A DNA stretch of 64,000 nt from Viscum album (lineage: Eukaryota; Streptophyta; Magnoliopsida; Santalales; Viscaceae). The notes beneath the pieces were generated by a model. It did not search any database and was not told the DNA's origin. It worked only from the letters and a program-made list of their open reading frames with translations. The stretch is from positions 44,624,605-44,688,604 of the forward strand of contig OY728160.1 of the NCBI GenBank assembly GCA_963277665.1. The letters are read 5' to 3'. Shown piece after piece: positions 11,205 to 23,464 of the stretch (the stretch's first letter is position 1; each line of letters begins with the position of its first letter). A program made the position numbers and the translations under genes.

Positions 11205-11284
11205 TCCAGTTTAATATATATATTATATAGGTCACATAATTTCATTTATTTCATTCTTTATACATTCCATGTATTGCATGAAAG

Positions 11285-11335
11285 AGTCACATCACTTGAG
11301 GGAGCGGTAGTCCACATTTCCTCAAAGGAAATTAT
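11285..11335 (-). promoter_or_regulatory. Conserved leader block shared by LARD and G3 LTRs
   Basis: On the minus strand the block contains GGACTACCGCTCCCTCAAGT followed by GATGTGACTC. The G3 LTRs carry GGACTACCACCTCACAAAG then ATGTGATTCATTC on the plus strand, for example at 54943-54985. In both families the block lies roughly 540-580 nt downstream of the TATA box, so it is probably in the transcribed leader. Its function is unknown. Confidence 0.6.
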
Positions 11336-11865
11336 CACATTTATCCATTATGGAAACCATAAAGGTATGCCATAAATGAAAAATAAAAAAGCATAAGGAA
11401 AACATAAACATAATATATAACATATATAAATACATTTAACTCTTAATGGGCACCATGAAAGGTGTTAAAAAAATATTGAACAATCATCATTTCGTGAGGC
11501 AGTAATTCTACACCCATAGAAACAGTATGTTATTTAACCATTAAATGGAGGTGTGTGTAGGTGTAGCTAAAATACTTCTCATAAAAAAATCATATTATAT
11601 TACAGATACTGGTGTTTTTACAAAAGAAATCAATTAAAAGAGGTTAGGTGGTTGGAGAAGAAAAATAAAACAAAAGAACATAAGAGAAGACATTACCTTT
11701 AAATCTGGTAACTCCCCTTGGTTTCAAACAAAAGGGTTTATTGATGAGATTTCTGTCTAAGGTAAGGATTCTAGGATGAAGAGAGGGATATTATGAGTTT
11801 ATTGGAGTAGAGTTTATACTAGAAAAAGGGTTTGAGAAGTGTGAGATATGGGTAGGAAGTGGGGA

Positions 11866-11874
11866 CTTTTTATA
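11866..11874 (-). promoter_or_regulatory. TATA box of LARD-B left LTR
   Basis: On the minus strand this reads TATAAAAAG within CTCCCTTATAAAAAGTCCCC, a good plant TATA box followed by a C-rich stretch like that after the G3 TATA box. The other LARD-B LTR has it at 18358-18366, and the LARD-A LTRs carry weakened forms near 21593 and 28131. Confidence 0.65.
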
Positions 11875-13499
11875 AGGGAGAGGAGGGGCTATTTTGGAAA
11901 GCATGAAACTATTATTTTATTATAAAATGAAATTCGGTTTATAAAGGTCCCAAAATCATTAAATTCAAAGATAAGGTGGTAAATGTTTGAAATAAAATCA
12001 TCCAATAATAATTGGATAAGTGTTGGATATTATTTTAAACATTATTTTCTTATTTATTTAAATCATTCATTAATGATGTAAACACTGCATCATCATTGTG
12101 TCATAAATAATTTTATTTATTTGATGTATGAAAATTATAAAAAAATTACCATATTGTAGGAAATATTTTTATATTCATAATGAATATTTTTAAAAGAAAA
12201 TATAACATGTATAACCCCATGAGAATTTTTTTTTATTAAAACAATACATGTTTGTGACATTTATATTTTTACTTTAAATAAAAGGTATTAATGTCATTAT
12301 CTTACCCAAGTGGCTAAATGGGGTCCCAAAAATTGACCCATATATTTTATTGGTCGCATATGAATCAACTAATAATGTTAGGACAAGTGTAAATGTAATT
12401 TCATATTTTTTTAACATTATATTTACCTTAAATTACATTAATTACCTTTAATCGCGATTAATAAAACATAAATGTTACTCTTCACAAAAAATTACTTTCA
12501 TTCCATTAAACCACGTTTTACTAACTAATGAAAACCATGTATGTTGAATTTTTGAAATTCAATTCCCAGAGGTGGTATTGTTTCGTTTAACGAAAAATTC
12601 AGTTTTTTAAATACCACTTAGTGGTTTCACTATTCATCAAAAAATTAAAATTTTCGGAAAAATACCAAAAATTTACCCTAAGATATATTTCAAATTCCGA
12701 TTTCAAAAATGACGTATATTTTAAAAAATTCAAAACATATAAGTTGAATTAATTAATTTTATATTTATTTCCCATTTTCAAAACAATTAGCGTATTTTTA
12801 AGAAACAATATCTATCAAAAGATTGTCAATTATTTATGTCCAATTTCAAAGTAAAATTAATTAAAATGACCAAAATTTGATTAAATGGTAAAAATATTTT
12901 CTAGTTACACTTTAAAACAAATTAAAAAGATAATATAAGCATATAAATAAATTATAATAAAAGGAGGTTTTGAATTAAAATACAACATTGTCACTACTCA
13001 TTAAAAATTGAACTTTATCAGAAAAATAACAAAAAAAACACAAAGTAAATTTTGATGTCCCGATTCTAAATAAGGATTTTATTTGGTCTAAAATAATTTA
13101 TAAGAGTGACCAAAACTATTTTTAAAGAGGGTTTTCCATCTAAAGGTGATAAATCATCCTTTTAATGAATATTAGAGTATTTATTCCTAAAATTGGATTC
13201 ATCCGCCTTTTATGACTCTATCATTTTTTGGGTAATTGTTAAAATATTTAACAAACATATATAATCATTTTCTAGTTATTTATTTTCATTCCTGACTTTA
13301 CAACGGCTAGGTGTTATCTACCATTTAAAATAATATTATTATATTATTAGTGTGCAACGTAAGATTTCAAAGAAACTCGTTGTTGCGTATTGGTTACGCC
13401 ATCGAACATAACATTCCCTTAAAAGTAATATTAACATTTTATCAAAAAATATTAATAAATATGAAAATTTCATATTCTTTATTTACCTGGGATGTTACA

Positions 13500-13509
13500 T
13501 CCCTCCACC
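13500..13509 (-). other. LARD-B polypurine tract
   Basis: On the minus strand GGTGGAGGGA directly precedes the LTR start TGTAACATCC. That is the position and composition of the plus-strand priming site for reverse transcription, and it supports the minus orientation. Confidence 0.75.
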
Positions 13510-14451
13510 ATTTTGGTAATTTTATCCTCTCAATTTTAAAAGTGGGCTCAAAAACTTCATTGAAAGACCCACATCAGAATAAGAGTTAACAAAACTATCA
13601 CTTTAAAAGAAAGAAAGAGAAGGAAAAAGGTAACTTGAGACAACAAATACTATAATTACATGAAAACATGGATATAGAGGAGAAAACAAACCATCAAGGT
13701 CTGATGGAGAGTGATATAAAACATGATTAGGAGAAAGTTAACCACCATAAAATCACAAACTTGTGATGGGTTAAACAGTATTTGATTCCCCATTAGGAAA
13801 AGATAACAAACAAAATTTTTGTTTTAAGATACATTTCATTGAGGAATTTGTTTATGATCTTACCTAAAACATAAGGAAACATACATACTTGTCATGTATA
13901 CTTTCAACTTTTACTATATTTCTAACATGAACTCATATTTTCTCCAAAAGATGAGTATTTAGGATGTATTTTTCACATTAAGAACGATATAACCAACTTA
14001 TTTAGAATCACCTAATCCACAAAAGAGAACTATATATTTCCCATGTCCTTAGAAATTAACCAAAACCAAAATGGTTAGTACAAGATCAGATAATCTCCAA
14101 AAAGCATAATCTTTTATAAAATAAAAAAATACTCTTAATCTCCAAAATTTGTCAAAGAAAACCCAAAGTTCATCAAAGACCATTCAATAAATATCTATCC
14201 ATAAAATTCATCAAAGTAATTCAAACTAAGATTGAAACCCAAATCTCTGAAGGATTTAATCACATAGTAATCCAAGGTAAATCTTACTATTTATCTCAAA
14301 CTAAACTCAGTTACTCTTAAAGTATCATATTTAAAAGTAATTAACTTAATCACATATCCTCCATGATAGGTTATGAATTCCCATAGATAACCCAAAATTA
14401 ACTTATTCCTGATTCGTAAGATCATCTAACTAAAAATAATTAGTCAAACTA

Positions 14452-14600
14452 ACCAGGGACTTCACGTAGCCCAGTGGTATGTGATAAATACCAGTCACAC
14501 TTTGGTTGTGGGTTCGATTCTCGCAGCTTCGTCCGACGCAACTGGTTGTCACATGGTTTGCGTGTTGTACTTTTTCCAAAACTATATAATTTTTAAAACA
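14452..14600 (+). mobile_element. tRNA-derived SINE-like insertion in LARD-B
   Basis: An RNA polymerase III promoter pair is visible. The A box TAGCCCAGTGG (14467-14477) is followed 33 bases later by the B box GGTTCGATTCT (14511-14521), as in tRNA genes and tRNA-derived SINEs. The equivalent place in LARD-A (around 24400) lacks this sequence, so it inserted after the two elements diverged. The body continues through a 'cgcagcttcgtccgacgcaactgg' type stretch that is unusually GC-rich for this window, and fades into T- and A-rich sequence. The ends and target-site duplication could not be fixed. No complete tRNA cloverleaf is evident. Confidence 0.6.
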
Positions 14601-15190
14601 TTCCCCCCAAAGAGATAAAATCTTAAAAAATAAACATAACATAATTTAACCTCAATCTTATCTCATGACTTTCATTTTCAATAATAACATATAGAAACCC
14701 ATAATTACCTCAAAAGTAAGGATCATATAAACCCTAATGGTTACCTTTATAATTATTACCTAAACTTCCACATCGAGTTGGATCTCTTGTACATGATGCA
14801 TTAAATAAATCATCAAGGTTCAAGTGGTTAATCATGATTCTTGATAGTTGGTTTATAATAACCATGATATTTCTCATTGAATCCCCCATTTCATCCAGTC
14901 TCTTAATCAGAGAACCACCACAGTCTCCTTCAAACCCATTGTAACTTTGGTGCCTACTAGATCCATCGATCTACTAAAACCAAAATTTTTAGTTTGAGTA
15001 TATCAAAAAAAATCAACATGTACTAATGAGGAAGATAAAAAATATGATATAATTATCCAAGTTCTCTCAAACTCATTCCAACTTTCAAAAATAAAAATGA
15101 ATCCATCTAATATGCTAACCATTGTAGTTATAAACAACTTGTCACTTAAGATTAAACAATACTCTAACCTCTAAAATTATCTAAACCGAC

Positions 15191-15202
15191 CTATGATACC
15201 AA
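15191..15202 (-). other. LARD-B primer-binding site (tRNA-Met)
   Basis: On the minus strand TTGGTATCATAG lies one base inside the right LTR end. It matches TGGTATCAGAGC at most positions. With the polypurine tract at the other end it fixes the element's direction. Confidence 0.78.
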
Positions 15203-16089
15203 CTATAAGGCCCCATCCTTAAAACATTACATAATATTTAATTAAATGAATAATTAACATTGAATATCATTTCAGGATTAGAGTTTTAAAGAATTACGAC
15301 ATAACTATTACATCTCACAAGATTAAGAAGTAGACACTTCTACTCAGTTTCCATTTTTTTCATAAAATAAAAACACTTAAAAATAAACATGTCTAGGTCC
15401 ATGTTTTAGATAGCATGTCTTTCTGTGATCCCATCCTTGACCATATTAATCTTTATGTCCTATAGAAAACATTTCAAAAACTTGGGATGAGCTTAAAAAG
15501 CTCAGTAAGGGATATAAAAATACGAAAAGAAAACATTAGTCCATGTATACATAAGAATCAATGAAATCATACTTTACTCATAAAACATAATCACTTTAAA
15601 ATACCTCATTAAATCAAAAGATTTATGAATAACTCATAGAAATCATAAGATGTAAAGGTAACTTGAAGCATTCATAACATTCTTACGTAGGGAGAAACTC
15701 TCATGGTTACGTTTGGAATACCCATCACAATATATTCCATAAATCTCTTCAGACTAACATTATCGTTTAACTCCTTCGCATTACCCAATGCATTTGAGAG
15801 CTATCTCGAGCTCTCTCACCCTTAGTTTATCACGGAACCACCTGACTTCATAAACAAATCCCAAGAACTATAACATAATCATATCACATAAAACATGCAT
15901 AAACGAAACATAACATTTCCACATTTTAATCACCAGATATCAATACAACACATTGATATAATCAAAACATTATCAAAAATGTTTTCAAAACCAAAATAAA
16001 ATAAAAGTAAAACATGGTATTTATTTTTCATTTTTAAAAAAGTTATGGCTTGTAGAGGAAGCCGAAACTCAAATAATGGTCACAACGGT

Positions 16090-17245
16090 GGGGAAGTCAT
16101 TGTCGCTGCATACGTAAGACAAAAACATTCCTTTTGTCATTTAGTAAAATGGTTTGTGTAAAAATATTACTTTTGAATTAATTTAAAATTAAATGGGGTT
16201 TATACACCCTATAAAATATAGTCTTGTATTAAAACAAAATATGCCTCAATTAAAGGAGATTGAGTAGAAGTCCCTTACAAAGACGATATCCTTAAATTAT
16301 GGATAAATCAATTAAATAATTATGTGTGAAAAATATAAATACACCCAATATAAGTGGATTATAAGTGTAAAACAATCAGATTCATTCACACATATTTATA
16401 TAATGACATATTCAAGGAGTACAAGTTTAACCCAAAGAATTGAAATTGAGTGAAGAAGTTCCCTTGCAAAAATTCGACAGCCTAACGACGTCACATTAAA
16501 ATTCAGAAAATGAGTTGATGAAAGATAAAAGGGTATCTAATCACTTGGAAATATAATTTACATCAATAAGGATATAGAAGAAAATATCCCAACATAATAA
16601 GATGTAAATTTAAATATATAACAAAAGAAGTCTTTTAAAAGAAGAGGGTGAGAGGTTCCCTTACCGATTTGGGTAACTTTCAAAACACACACCCCATGAA
16701 AGAATGGTCATTCAATGAAGATTTAAATACACATAAAATAAAGTATATTACATAAGGAATACAATAATGGTTAGTAAATACACCACACAAAAGGAAATAG
16801 TGGCAAATGTAGTATGAATCTCACAGGAACACAAAGTGAGATAAAACCCTTTACCTCGTTTGTGATCAATCAAGTCGTATGACCAAAAGATAATAAACAC
16901 CAAATCAATCACATAATAACATGAATATAAATATAATCATTATAATTTATATTAAGGGGTAGTACAAAGTACACCAAATGCAATAAAATAGTGGCAAACA
17001 ATTGAAATCTCACAAAATTAAAAGTGAGCTAAGAAATCCCCTTTCGAAAATTCGGCAGCCTAACGACGCCACTTATAACTTCCAAAAATGGATTGACAGA
17101 TAAAATATGGTTTCTCATCATATGAAAATAAAAATTATAGAAATAGGAATATAAAATAACATCCCCCAACATAAGAACATGGGGATTAAATGAAATGACA
17201 TACAAAAGGGTTCTTGAAAAAAATGAGAGAGTTAGGATCCCTTAC
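16090..17245 (-). repeat. 195-bp tandem array, LARD-B right LTR copy
   Basis: This is the second copy of the array. End blocks fall at 16278, 16467, 16664, 16854, 17045 and 17245, spaced 189, 197, 190, 191 and 200 bp, nearly identical to the left LTR. One block has decayed to CCCCTTTCG. The start is inferred from the period. Confidence 0.7.
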
Positions 17246-17584
17246 ATCAAGTCCGACTTGTCTTGTTCATTTCTTTAAATTTAGGAATAATAAACTTTGG
17301 TCAATTTATAATTGATTAAATAAATACTTTAATGTTTATTATTAAATTCATATCACATGTTATAATGTTATAATAATTAGTTAATTATGTGAGTTCATAT
17401 CATACGTTTTTGTCGATGTTCGGTACATGAGTCAAACAAATGAACTTGTTTGAAATGAATTGTCCATGTAGTTATAAGTACATAATCTCCAGAATAGTAT
17501 TAATTATTTAAATATCATATATATCCAGTATATATTCATTTTATACTATTACATAACATTTGGAGATAAAAAATTAAATGCACC

Positions 17585-17620
17585 GTTCATGGAGACGGTA
17601 GGCCGTACGTACGAATGAAC
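17585..17620. repeat. Nested 36-nt inverted repeat, LARD-B right LTR
   Basis: GTTCAT pairs with ATGAAC, and ACGG with CCGT around TAGG, exactly as at 11088-11123. The unpaired part GTACGTACGA differs slightly. Confidence 0.75.
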
Positions 17621-17668
17621 TCTACTTTCATTTGATTGTCATATTAATGGAATTAAAAATAAATGAGT

Positions 17669-17689
17669 GATATATATATATATATATAT
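17669..17689. repeat. AT microsatellite in LARD-B right LTR
   Basis: Alternating A and T at the position equivalent to 11173-11199 but shorter by about six bases. Confidence 0.88.
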
Positions 17690-19992
17690 TATAATTCCAG
17701 TATAATATATATGTTATATAGGTCACATAAGTTCATTAATTTCATTCTTTATACATTCCATGTATTGCATGAACGAGTCACATCACTTGAGGAAGCGGTA
17801 GTTCGCACTTCCTCAAATGAAATTATCACATTTATCCATTATAGAAACCATAAAGGCATGCCATAAATCAAAAATAAAGAAGCATAAGGAAAACAGAAAC
17901 ATAATATATATCATATATATCTACACATTGACATCTTAATGGCCACCATGAAAGGTGTTAAAAAATATTGAACAATCATCATTTCGTGTGGCAGTAATTC
18001 TCCACCCACAAAAACAGTATGTTATTTTACAATTAGATGGAAGTGTGTGTAGGTGTTACTATAATACTTCTCATAACAAAATCCTAGTATATTTAAGGTA
18101 CTGGTGTTGTTACAAAATAAAGAAGTAAAAATAGGTTAGGTGGTTGGAGAAGCAAAATAAAACAAAAGAACATAAGAGAATACATTACCTTTAAATCGGG
18201 TAACTCCCCTTGGTTTGAAATAAAATGGTTTTTTGAAGAGCTTTCATCCTAATGTAAGGCTTCTAGAATGAATATAGGGATATTTTGGGCTTATTGGAGT
18301 AGAGTTTCGACGATCCAAAGGGTTTTAGAAGTGTGAGATATGGGTAGGAAGTGGGGTCTTTTTATAAGGGAGAGGATGAGATCTTTTGGAAAGCATGAAA
18401 CTATTATTTTATTATAAAATGAAATTCGGTTTATAAAGGCCCCAAAATCATTCAGGTAAAAGATAATGTGGGAAATTTTCGAAATAAAATCATCCAATAA
18501 TAATTTTACAAGTTTTGGATATTATTTTAAACATTATTTTCATATTTATTTAAATCATTCATTAATGACGTAAACACTGAATCATCATTGTGTCATAAAT
18601 AATTTTATTTAGTTGATGTCTAAAAATTATAAAACAATTACCATGTTGTAGGAAATCTTTTTATCTTCATAATAAATATTTATAGTTGAAAATATAACAT
18701 GTATAACCCCTTGAAGAAACTTTTTTAGTAAAACAATACATGTTTGTGACATTTTTATTTTTACTTTAAATAAAAGGTATTAATGTCATTATCTTACCCA
18801 AGTGGCTCCATGGGGTCCCAAAAATCGACCCATGTATTGTATTGGTCGGTCATGAATCAACCAATAAGGTTAGGACAAGTGTAAAGGTAATTTCATATTA
18901 TTTTAATATTATATTTTCCTTAAATTACATTAATTACCTTTAATCGTGAATAAAAAAACTGAAAAGTTGTTATTCACCAAAAAATATTTTCATCCCATTG
19001 AACCAAATATTACTTAAAAATGACAACCATGTATGTCGGATTTTTGAAATAAAATTCACATAAGCATTAATGTTTCGTTTAATGAAAAATTCAGATTTTA
19101 CCTACCACTTAGTGGTTTCACTATTCATCTAAAAATGAAGTTTTTTAGAAAAATATCAAAAAATTACCCTAAGATATATTTGATATTCCGAATTAAAAAA
19201 TGATGTCTATTTTAAAAAATTCAAAACATGTAAGTTTCATTCATTAATTTTATAATTATTTCCCATTGTCAAAACAATTAGCGTGTTTTTAAGAAACAAT
19301 ATCTATCAAAATATTGACAATTATTTATGTCCAATTTCAAAGTGAAATTAATTCAAATGACCACCATTTGATTAAATGGTAAAAATATATTCTAATTAAA
19401 ATTTAACACCAATTAAAAAGATAATATAACCATATAAATAAATTATATTAAAAAGAGGTTTTGAATTAAAATACAACAATTTTCAGTATTCATTAAAAAT
19501 TGAACATTATCGGAAAAATTACAAAAACATACACAAAGTAAATTTTGATGTCGTGATTCTAAAGAAGGATTTTATTTGGTCAAAAATAATGTATAAGAGT
19601 GACCAAAACTATTTTTAAATAGGTTTCACCATCAAAAGGTGATAAATTTATTTTTTAGTGAATATTAGAGTATTTATGCCTAAAATTTGATTCATCCGCA
19701 TTTTAAGCCTGTATCAATTATTGGGTAATTGTTAAAATATTTAACAAACATATATAATCATTTTGTAGTTAGTATTGTTCATTCTCACCATTACAATGGC
19801 TAGACATTAACTACTATTTAAAATATTATTATTATATTATTAGTGTGCAACGTAGGATTTCAAAGAAACTCATTATTGCGTATTAGGTACGCCATTGGAC
19901 ATAGAATTCCATTTAAAGTAATATTAAAATTTTTTCCACAAACATTAATAAATATGAAAACCTTATATTCTTTATTTACCTAGGATGTTACA

Positions 19993-22900
19993 CTAATAAT
20001 ATCATTTGAATAAGGATACTTATCATATAATATGTCATATGGTTGTATATAAACCATATAAAAGTGAATTGGTGCATAACAACAAATAAGTCTCAACGGA
20101 ATGTAATTTGAGATGAAATCATGAACAATGATTGTATAATTATATTAAGGATAAATAAATAACATAATTATGTGTGAAAAATATAAATACACCCAATATA
20201 AGTGGATATTCACTGTAAAACAATTATAGTTTTGTCACACATACTATTGAAAAAACAAAACCAATGAAATGGATATTTAACTCAATGAAAAGAGATTGAG
20301 TTAATATTTCCCTTACAAAGATCAATTTATTAATAAAATATATCAATTAGATGTATTAAATATAAATAAAAATAGAATTTTTATAAATATAAATATATAA
20401 TATCAAAATTTATTTCTCAAATAAACATATAATGACATAATCAAGAAGTAGAAGATTAACCCAAAAAAATATAAATTGGTTTATGATGTTCCATACCTTG
20501 AGTCCAACTCATCACCTACAATCATTATGTTCTTCAATAATAAAAATACATTACTTTTTATATTCTTTAGAAAATATCTAAAGATTATTATTCATATAAT
20601 ATCAATTATTACATTTTTATAACGAAAACATAATTATTTGAGTTCATATCAGATGTTTTTTCGATATGTGGTACTTGAGTCAAAAATGAACTTGATTTGA
20701 TTAAAATTATTTGTGCAGTCATAATTCGATCATCTACAGAATTATATTAATCATTTAAATATCATATATATCCATTATATATATATTTTTAATTTTACAT
20801 AACATTTATATATAATAAATGAAATTCACTGTTCAAGGAGACGATAGGTCGTACATACACTTGAACGCTACATTCATTTATTTTTCATATTAAATCAGTG
20901 AAAAAAATGATTAATATGTATTTTATACTTCCTTTTTAATATCCATGTTATAAAATAAATATAATTTAATTAATCCCATAATTTATATATTGCATTTATG
21001 GAATGAATGAGTCAAATCACTTTGAGGGGGCGGTAGTCCGCACTTTCTTAGATGAAATTATCGTATTTACACATTACGGAAAGAATAATGTTATGTTGTT
21101 ATTAAAAATTACATAAGCATAGATAAAATATAAATATAATATATATCATATATAAATAAATTTCCATCATAATAGACACCATGATAGGTGGTATCATAAA
21201 ATTTAACAATCATCGTTTCGTGAGGCAATAGTTCACCATACACAAAAACAGTATATTCGTATCCATTATATGGAGTTGTGTGTATGTGTAGTTAGAATAC
21301 ATCTCATTTAAACATATTATTATATTTAAGTTACTGGTTTTTCTATTTAATCAATTAATATGTAGATAATTAAGTGTGGAGAAATAAAATAAAAGAAAGA
21401 AACCTGAGGGAATGTGTTACCTCTAAATTGGGTAACTACTTTTGATTTGAGACAAAACGATTCCTTGAGTTTCCTTCTTCCCATGTTAAGGATTATAGTA
21501 TAAATTGAGGGATTTTTGGAACTTATTTGATCATATTTTTGAAAATACAAAGATACTTAGAGGTTTGATTACGTGGGTAGAGGTTGTGGCCTTTTATAAG
21601 ATGGTGGATGACCACTTTAGGAAAGACTTAAAATATAATTTTTTTATAAATTCATTTTGGATTGAAAATGTTCCAATAGTGATTTTATTCAAAGTTTATA
21701 TAGTTTTTGATTGAATACCAATCATCAAAAAAATTTACATTTTTTTAAAATATTTATTTATTCTTAAATTTTAAGATTAACATTTATTATACCATTTTTA
21801 ATCATGGAGTGATATCATGTTATTCAAATATGTTGGGTTAATGTAATAACAATATCATGTCAAACGACCCACAAAAAAAGTAATTTATGGAATATTTATA
21901 ATTATATTAACAATTTTGATGATTGTAATATTTTTTTCAATTTAATCTATTTTAATAAGGTCTTATATATTTAAAGTTATGAATTATTTCAATTTTGGAC
22001 ACTATTCAAACATGATTTTTTTTATAATTCATAAAAAATGATTTATTCAGACTCAAAAACATTGAATCTCTCCTAAAATATCTTATCAACATATAAAATT
22101 ATTGGATGTCATTAATTATGTCAAATAATATTTCTTTTATTATTTATAATAACATTTATTTGTATCATTTAGTAATGAAGAAATCACTACATCATCATTG
22201 TGTTGTAATTAAATTTATTTATTTAATATATAAAAATTATAAATAAAATTTCATGAGGTAGTTAATATTTATAGATTTATAATTATCATTTATAGTCTAA
22301 GATATTACTTATATAACCCCATATAGAATTTTTTTAGTTAGAAGATACATGGTTATGTTATTTTTCTCAATACAGTAAATTAATTATTATAACCTGACAT
22401 TATCACTTCAAAGTTGCTCCCAAATACAATGTGTTTAGGATAATTATTCTCATGGTCAGACATAACTCATCCAATAATATTATTACATGATATAGGAAAG
22501 TTTTATATTATTAAAATATTATTTTTACCTTTATTTATTAGATTTACCCTTTAACTATCGTAAATAAAAATAATTAATGATGTTACAAATCATAATGTAC
22601 AGAAATAAAAGATACATATTCACAACATTTTGTCAATATGAATAAAAATATGGAATCCATTTTCCCAAATTCAAAACACTTAATTGACAGAAAATAATCT
22701 AAAATTAATTCATGATGTCAAAACTAGAAGGCGAGGTTTTATGAAATAAAACTATTAAATGATTGACATTGGTGTATGTCTAATTTAAATGTGAAATTAA
22801 ATAAAATTACAAAAATTATATTAAATTATAAAAACATATTCTAATTACACATTAAAACCAATTATAATAATAATCTAACTATATAAATAAATTACATTAA

Positions 22901-23464
22901 ATGACAGTTTTGAATTAGAATACAGTATTTTTCACAATTCATTAAAATACAAATTTCATCCAAAAAATACCATAATTTCAAACAAAGTATATTTTTGTGT
23001 CACTATTCTGAAGATGAAGATTATTTATTAAAATAGAACATATAAAAGTGAAAAATAATATATATATATAAAATTCGACATTAAAAGGTGGAAAAAAGAC
23101 CTTTTAAAAATATTTGTGTTTTTTGCTTCAATTTTTATTAATTCTCATTTTAAGCCTCTAAAATTTAATTTATAAATATAAAATGATTTTTAAAAAGATT
23201 TTAAATAATATTGAAGTTACTTTTATCCATTCCCTCTAATAAAATGACTAGGCATTAATTAAATTATAAAATAATAATATTATTGTTGTATTGTTTTTCT
23301 TTATAACTCAATGTTGTGTGAAACATATGATTTTAGAGAAACCTATTTTTTTGTGTTAGGTATGCTATGGGAAAAATTCACCCCATTAATATAAAATTAA
23401 TATGTAATTCATAAATATTATTATATTTTAAAATGTATTATTCTATAAATATATGGATGTTACT
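19993..23464 (-). mobile_element. LARD-A left LTR, second piece
   Basis: This resumes the match to the right LARD-A LTR (from about 26540). Shared landmarks include 'aattggtgcataacaacaaataagtctcaa' near 20070 and 26610, the inverted repeat at 20831-20866, 'aggggg.ggtagtccgcac' near 21025, and the terminus GGATGTTAC at 23455-23463. It is more AT-rich and more decayed than the LARD-B LTRs. The open frames 21347-21550 and 21505-21714 overlap on opposite strands and are chance. Confidence 0.85.
20831..20866. repeat. Nested 36-nt inverted repeat, LARD-A left LTR
   Basis: The arms here read GTTCAA and TTGAAC, with inner ACGA and TCGT around TAGG. Compared with LARD-B both members of one outer pair and one inner pair have changed, and the pairing is kept. 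Confidence 0.75.

Larger units (their letters stand above)
8706..13499 (-). mobile_element. LARD-B left (3') LTR
   Basis: This is one member of the repeat pair defining LARD-B. In element sense (minus strand) it runs from TGTAACATCC at 13499 down to 8706. The sense order is an AT-rich U3, a TATA box at 11866-11874, a conserved leader block at about 11285-11335, an AT microsatellite, two inverted repeats (11088-11123 and 10896-10949), a tandem array of about 195-bp units ending at 9591, and the U5 end. If transcription begins shortly after the TATA box, more than 3 kb of the LTR would be untranslated leader. Confidence 0.9.
13500..15203 (-). mobile_element. LARD-B interior, non-coding
   Basis: This sequence between the two LARD-B LTRs is homologous to the LARD-A interior. 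Both share an 'acatgat.aggagaaagttaac' stretch and a 'tgatgggttaaa.agta.ttgatt.cc' stretch (13722-13790 versus 23688-23755). No gag, protease, RT or integrase motif is visible in either strand. It carries a SINE-like insertion at about 14452-14600. What keeps this interior similar between copies is unknown; packaging signals would be expected near the PBS end. Confidence 0.85.
8706..19992 (-). mobile_element. LARD-B: complete non-coding large LTR retrotransposon nested in LARD-A
   Basis: Two near-equal direct repeats, 8706-13499 (4,794 bp) and 15204-19992 (4,789 bp), flank a 1,704-bp non-coding interior. On the minus strand the right LTR ends ..GGGGCCTTATA and is followed by TTGGTATCATAG, the tRNA-Met PBS. 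The left LTR starts TGTAACATCC and is preceded by the polypurine tract GGTGGAGGGA. Together these give a complete, minus-oriented LTR element with no gag or pol. It interrupts the left LTR of LARD-A, to which it is itself related, so it arrived later. Flanks CCTAT and CTAAT are a weak candidate target-site duplication. It could only move with proteins from another element. Confidence 0.92.
15204..19992 (-). mobile_element. LARD-B right (5') LTR
   Basis: This is the direct-repeat partner of 8706-13499, colinear along its whole length, with the same order of landmarks: 195-bp array (block ends 16278, 16467, 16664, 16854, 17045, 17245), inverted repeats (near 17391 and at 17585-17620), AT run (17669-17689), TATA box (18358-18366) and terminus GGATGTTACA at 19983-19992. 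Small open frames such as 17663-17866 and 18291-18497 are not conserved in the partner and are not considered genes. Confidence 0.9.

Noticed and set aside
14460..14530. Possible functional tRNA gene
   Set aside because: A and B boxes are present, but I could not build acceptor and anticodon stems, and the body continues as a longer unit. A tRNA-derived SINE fits better.
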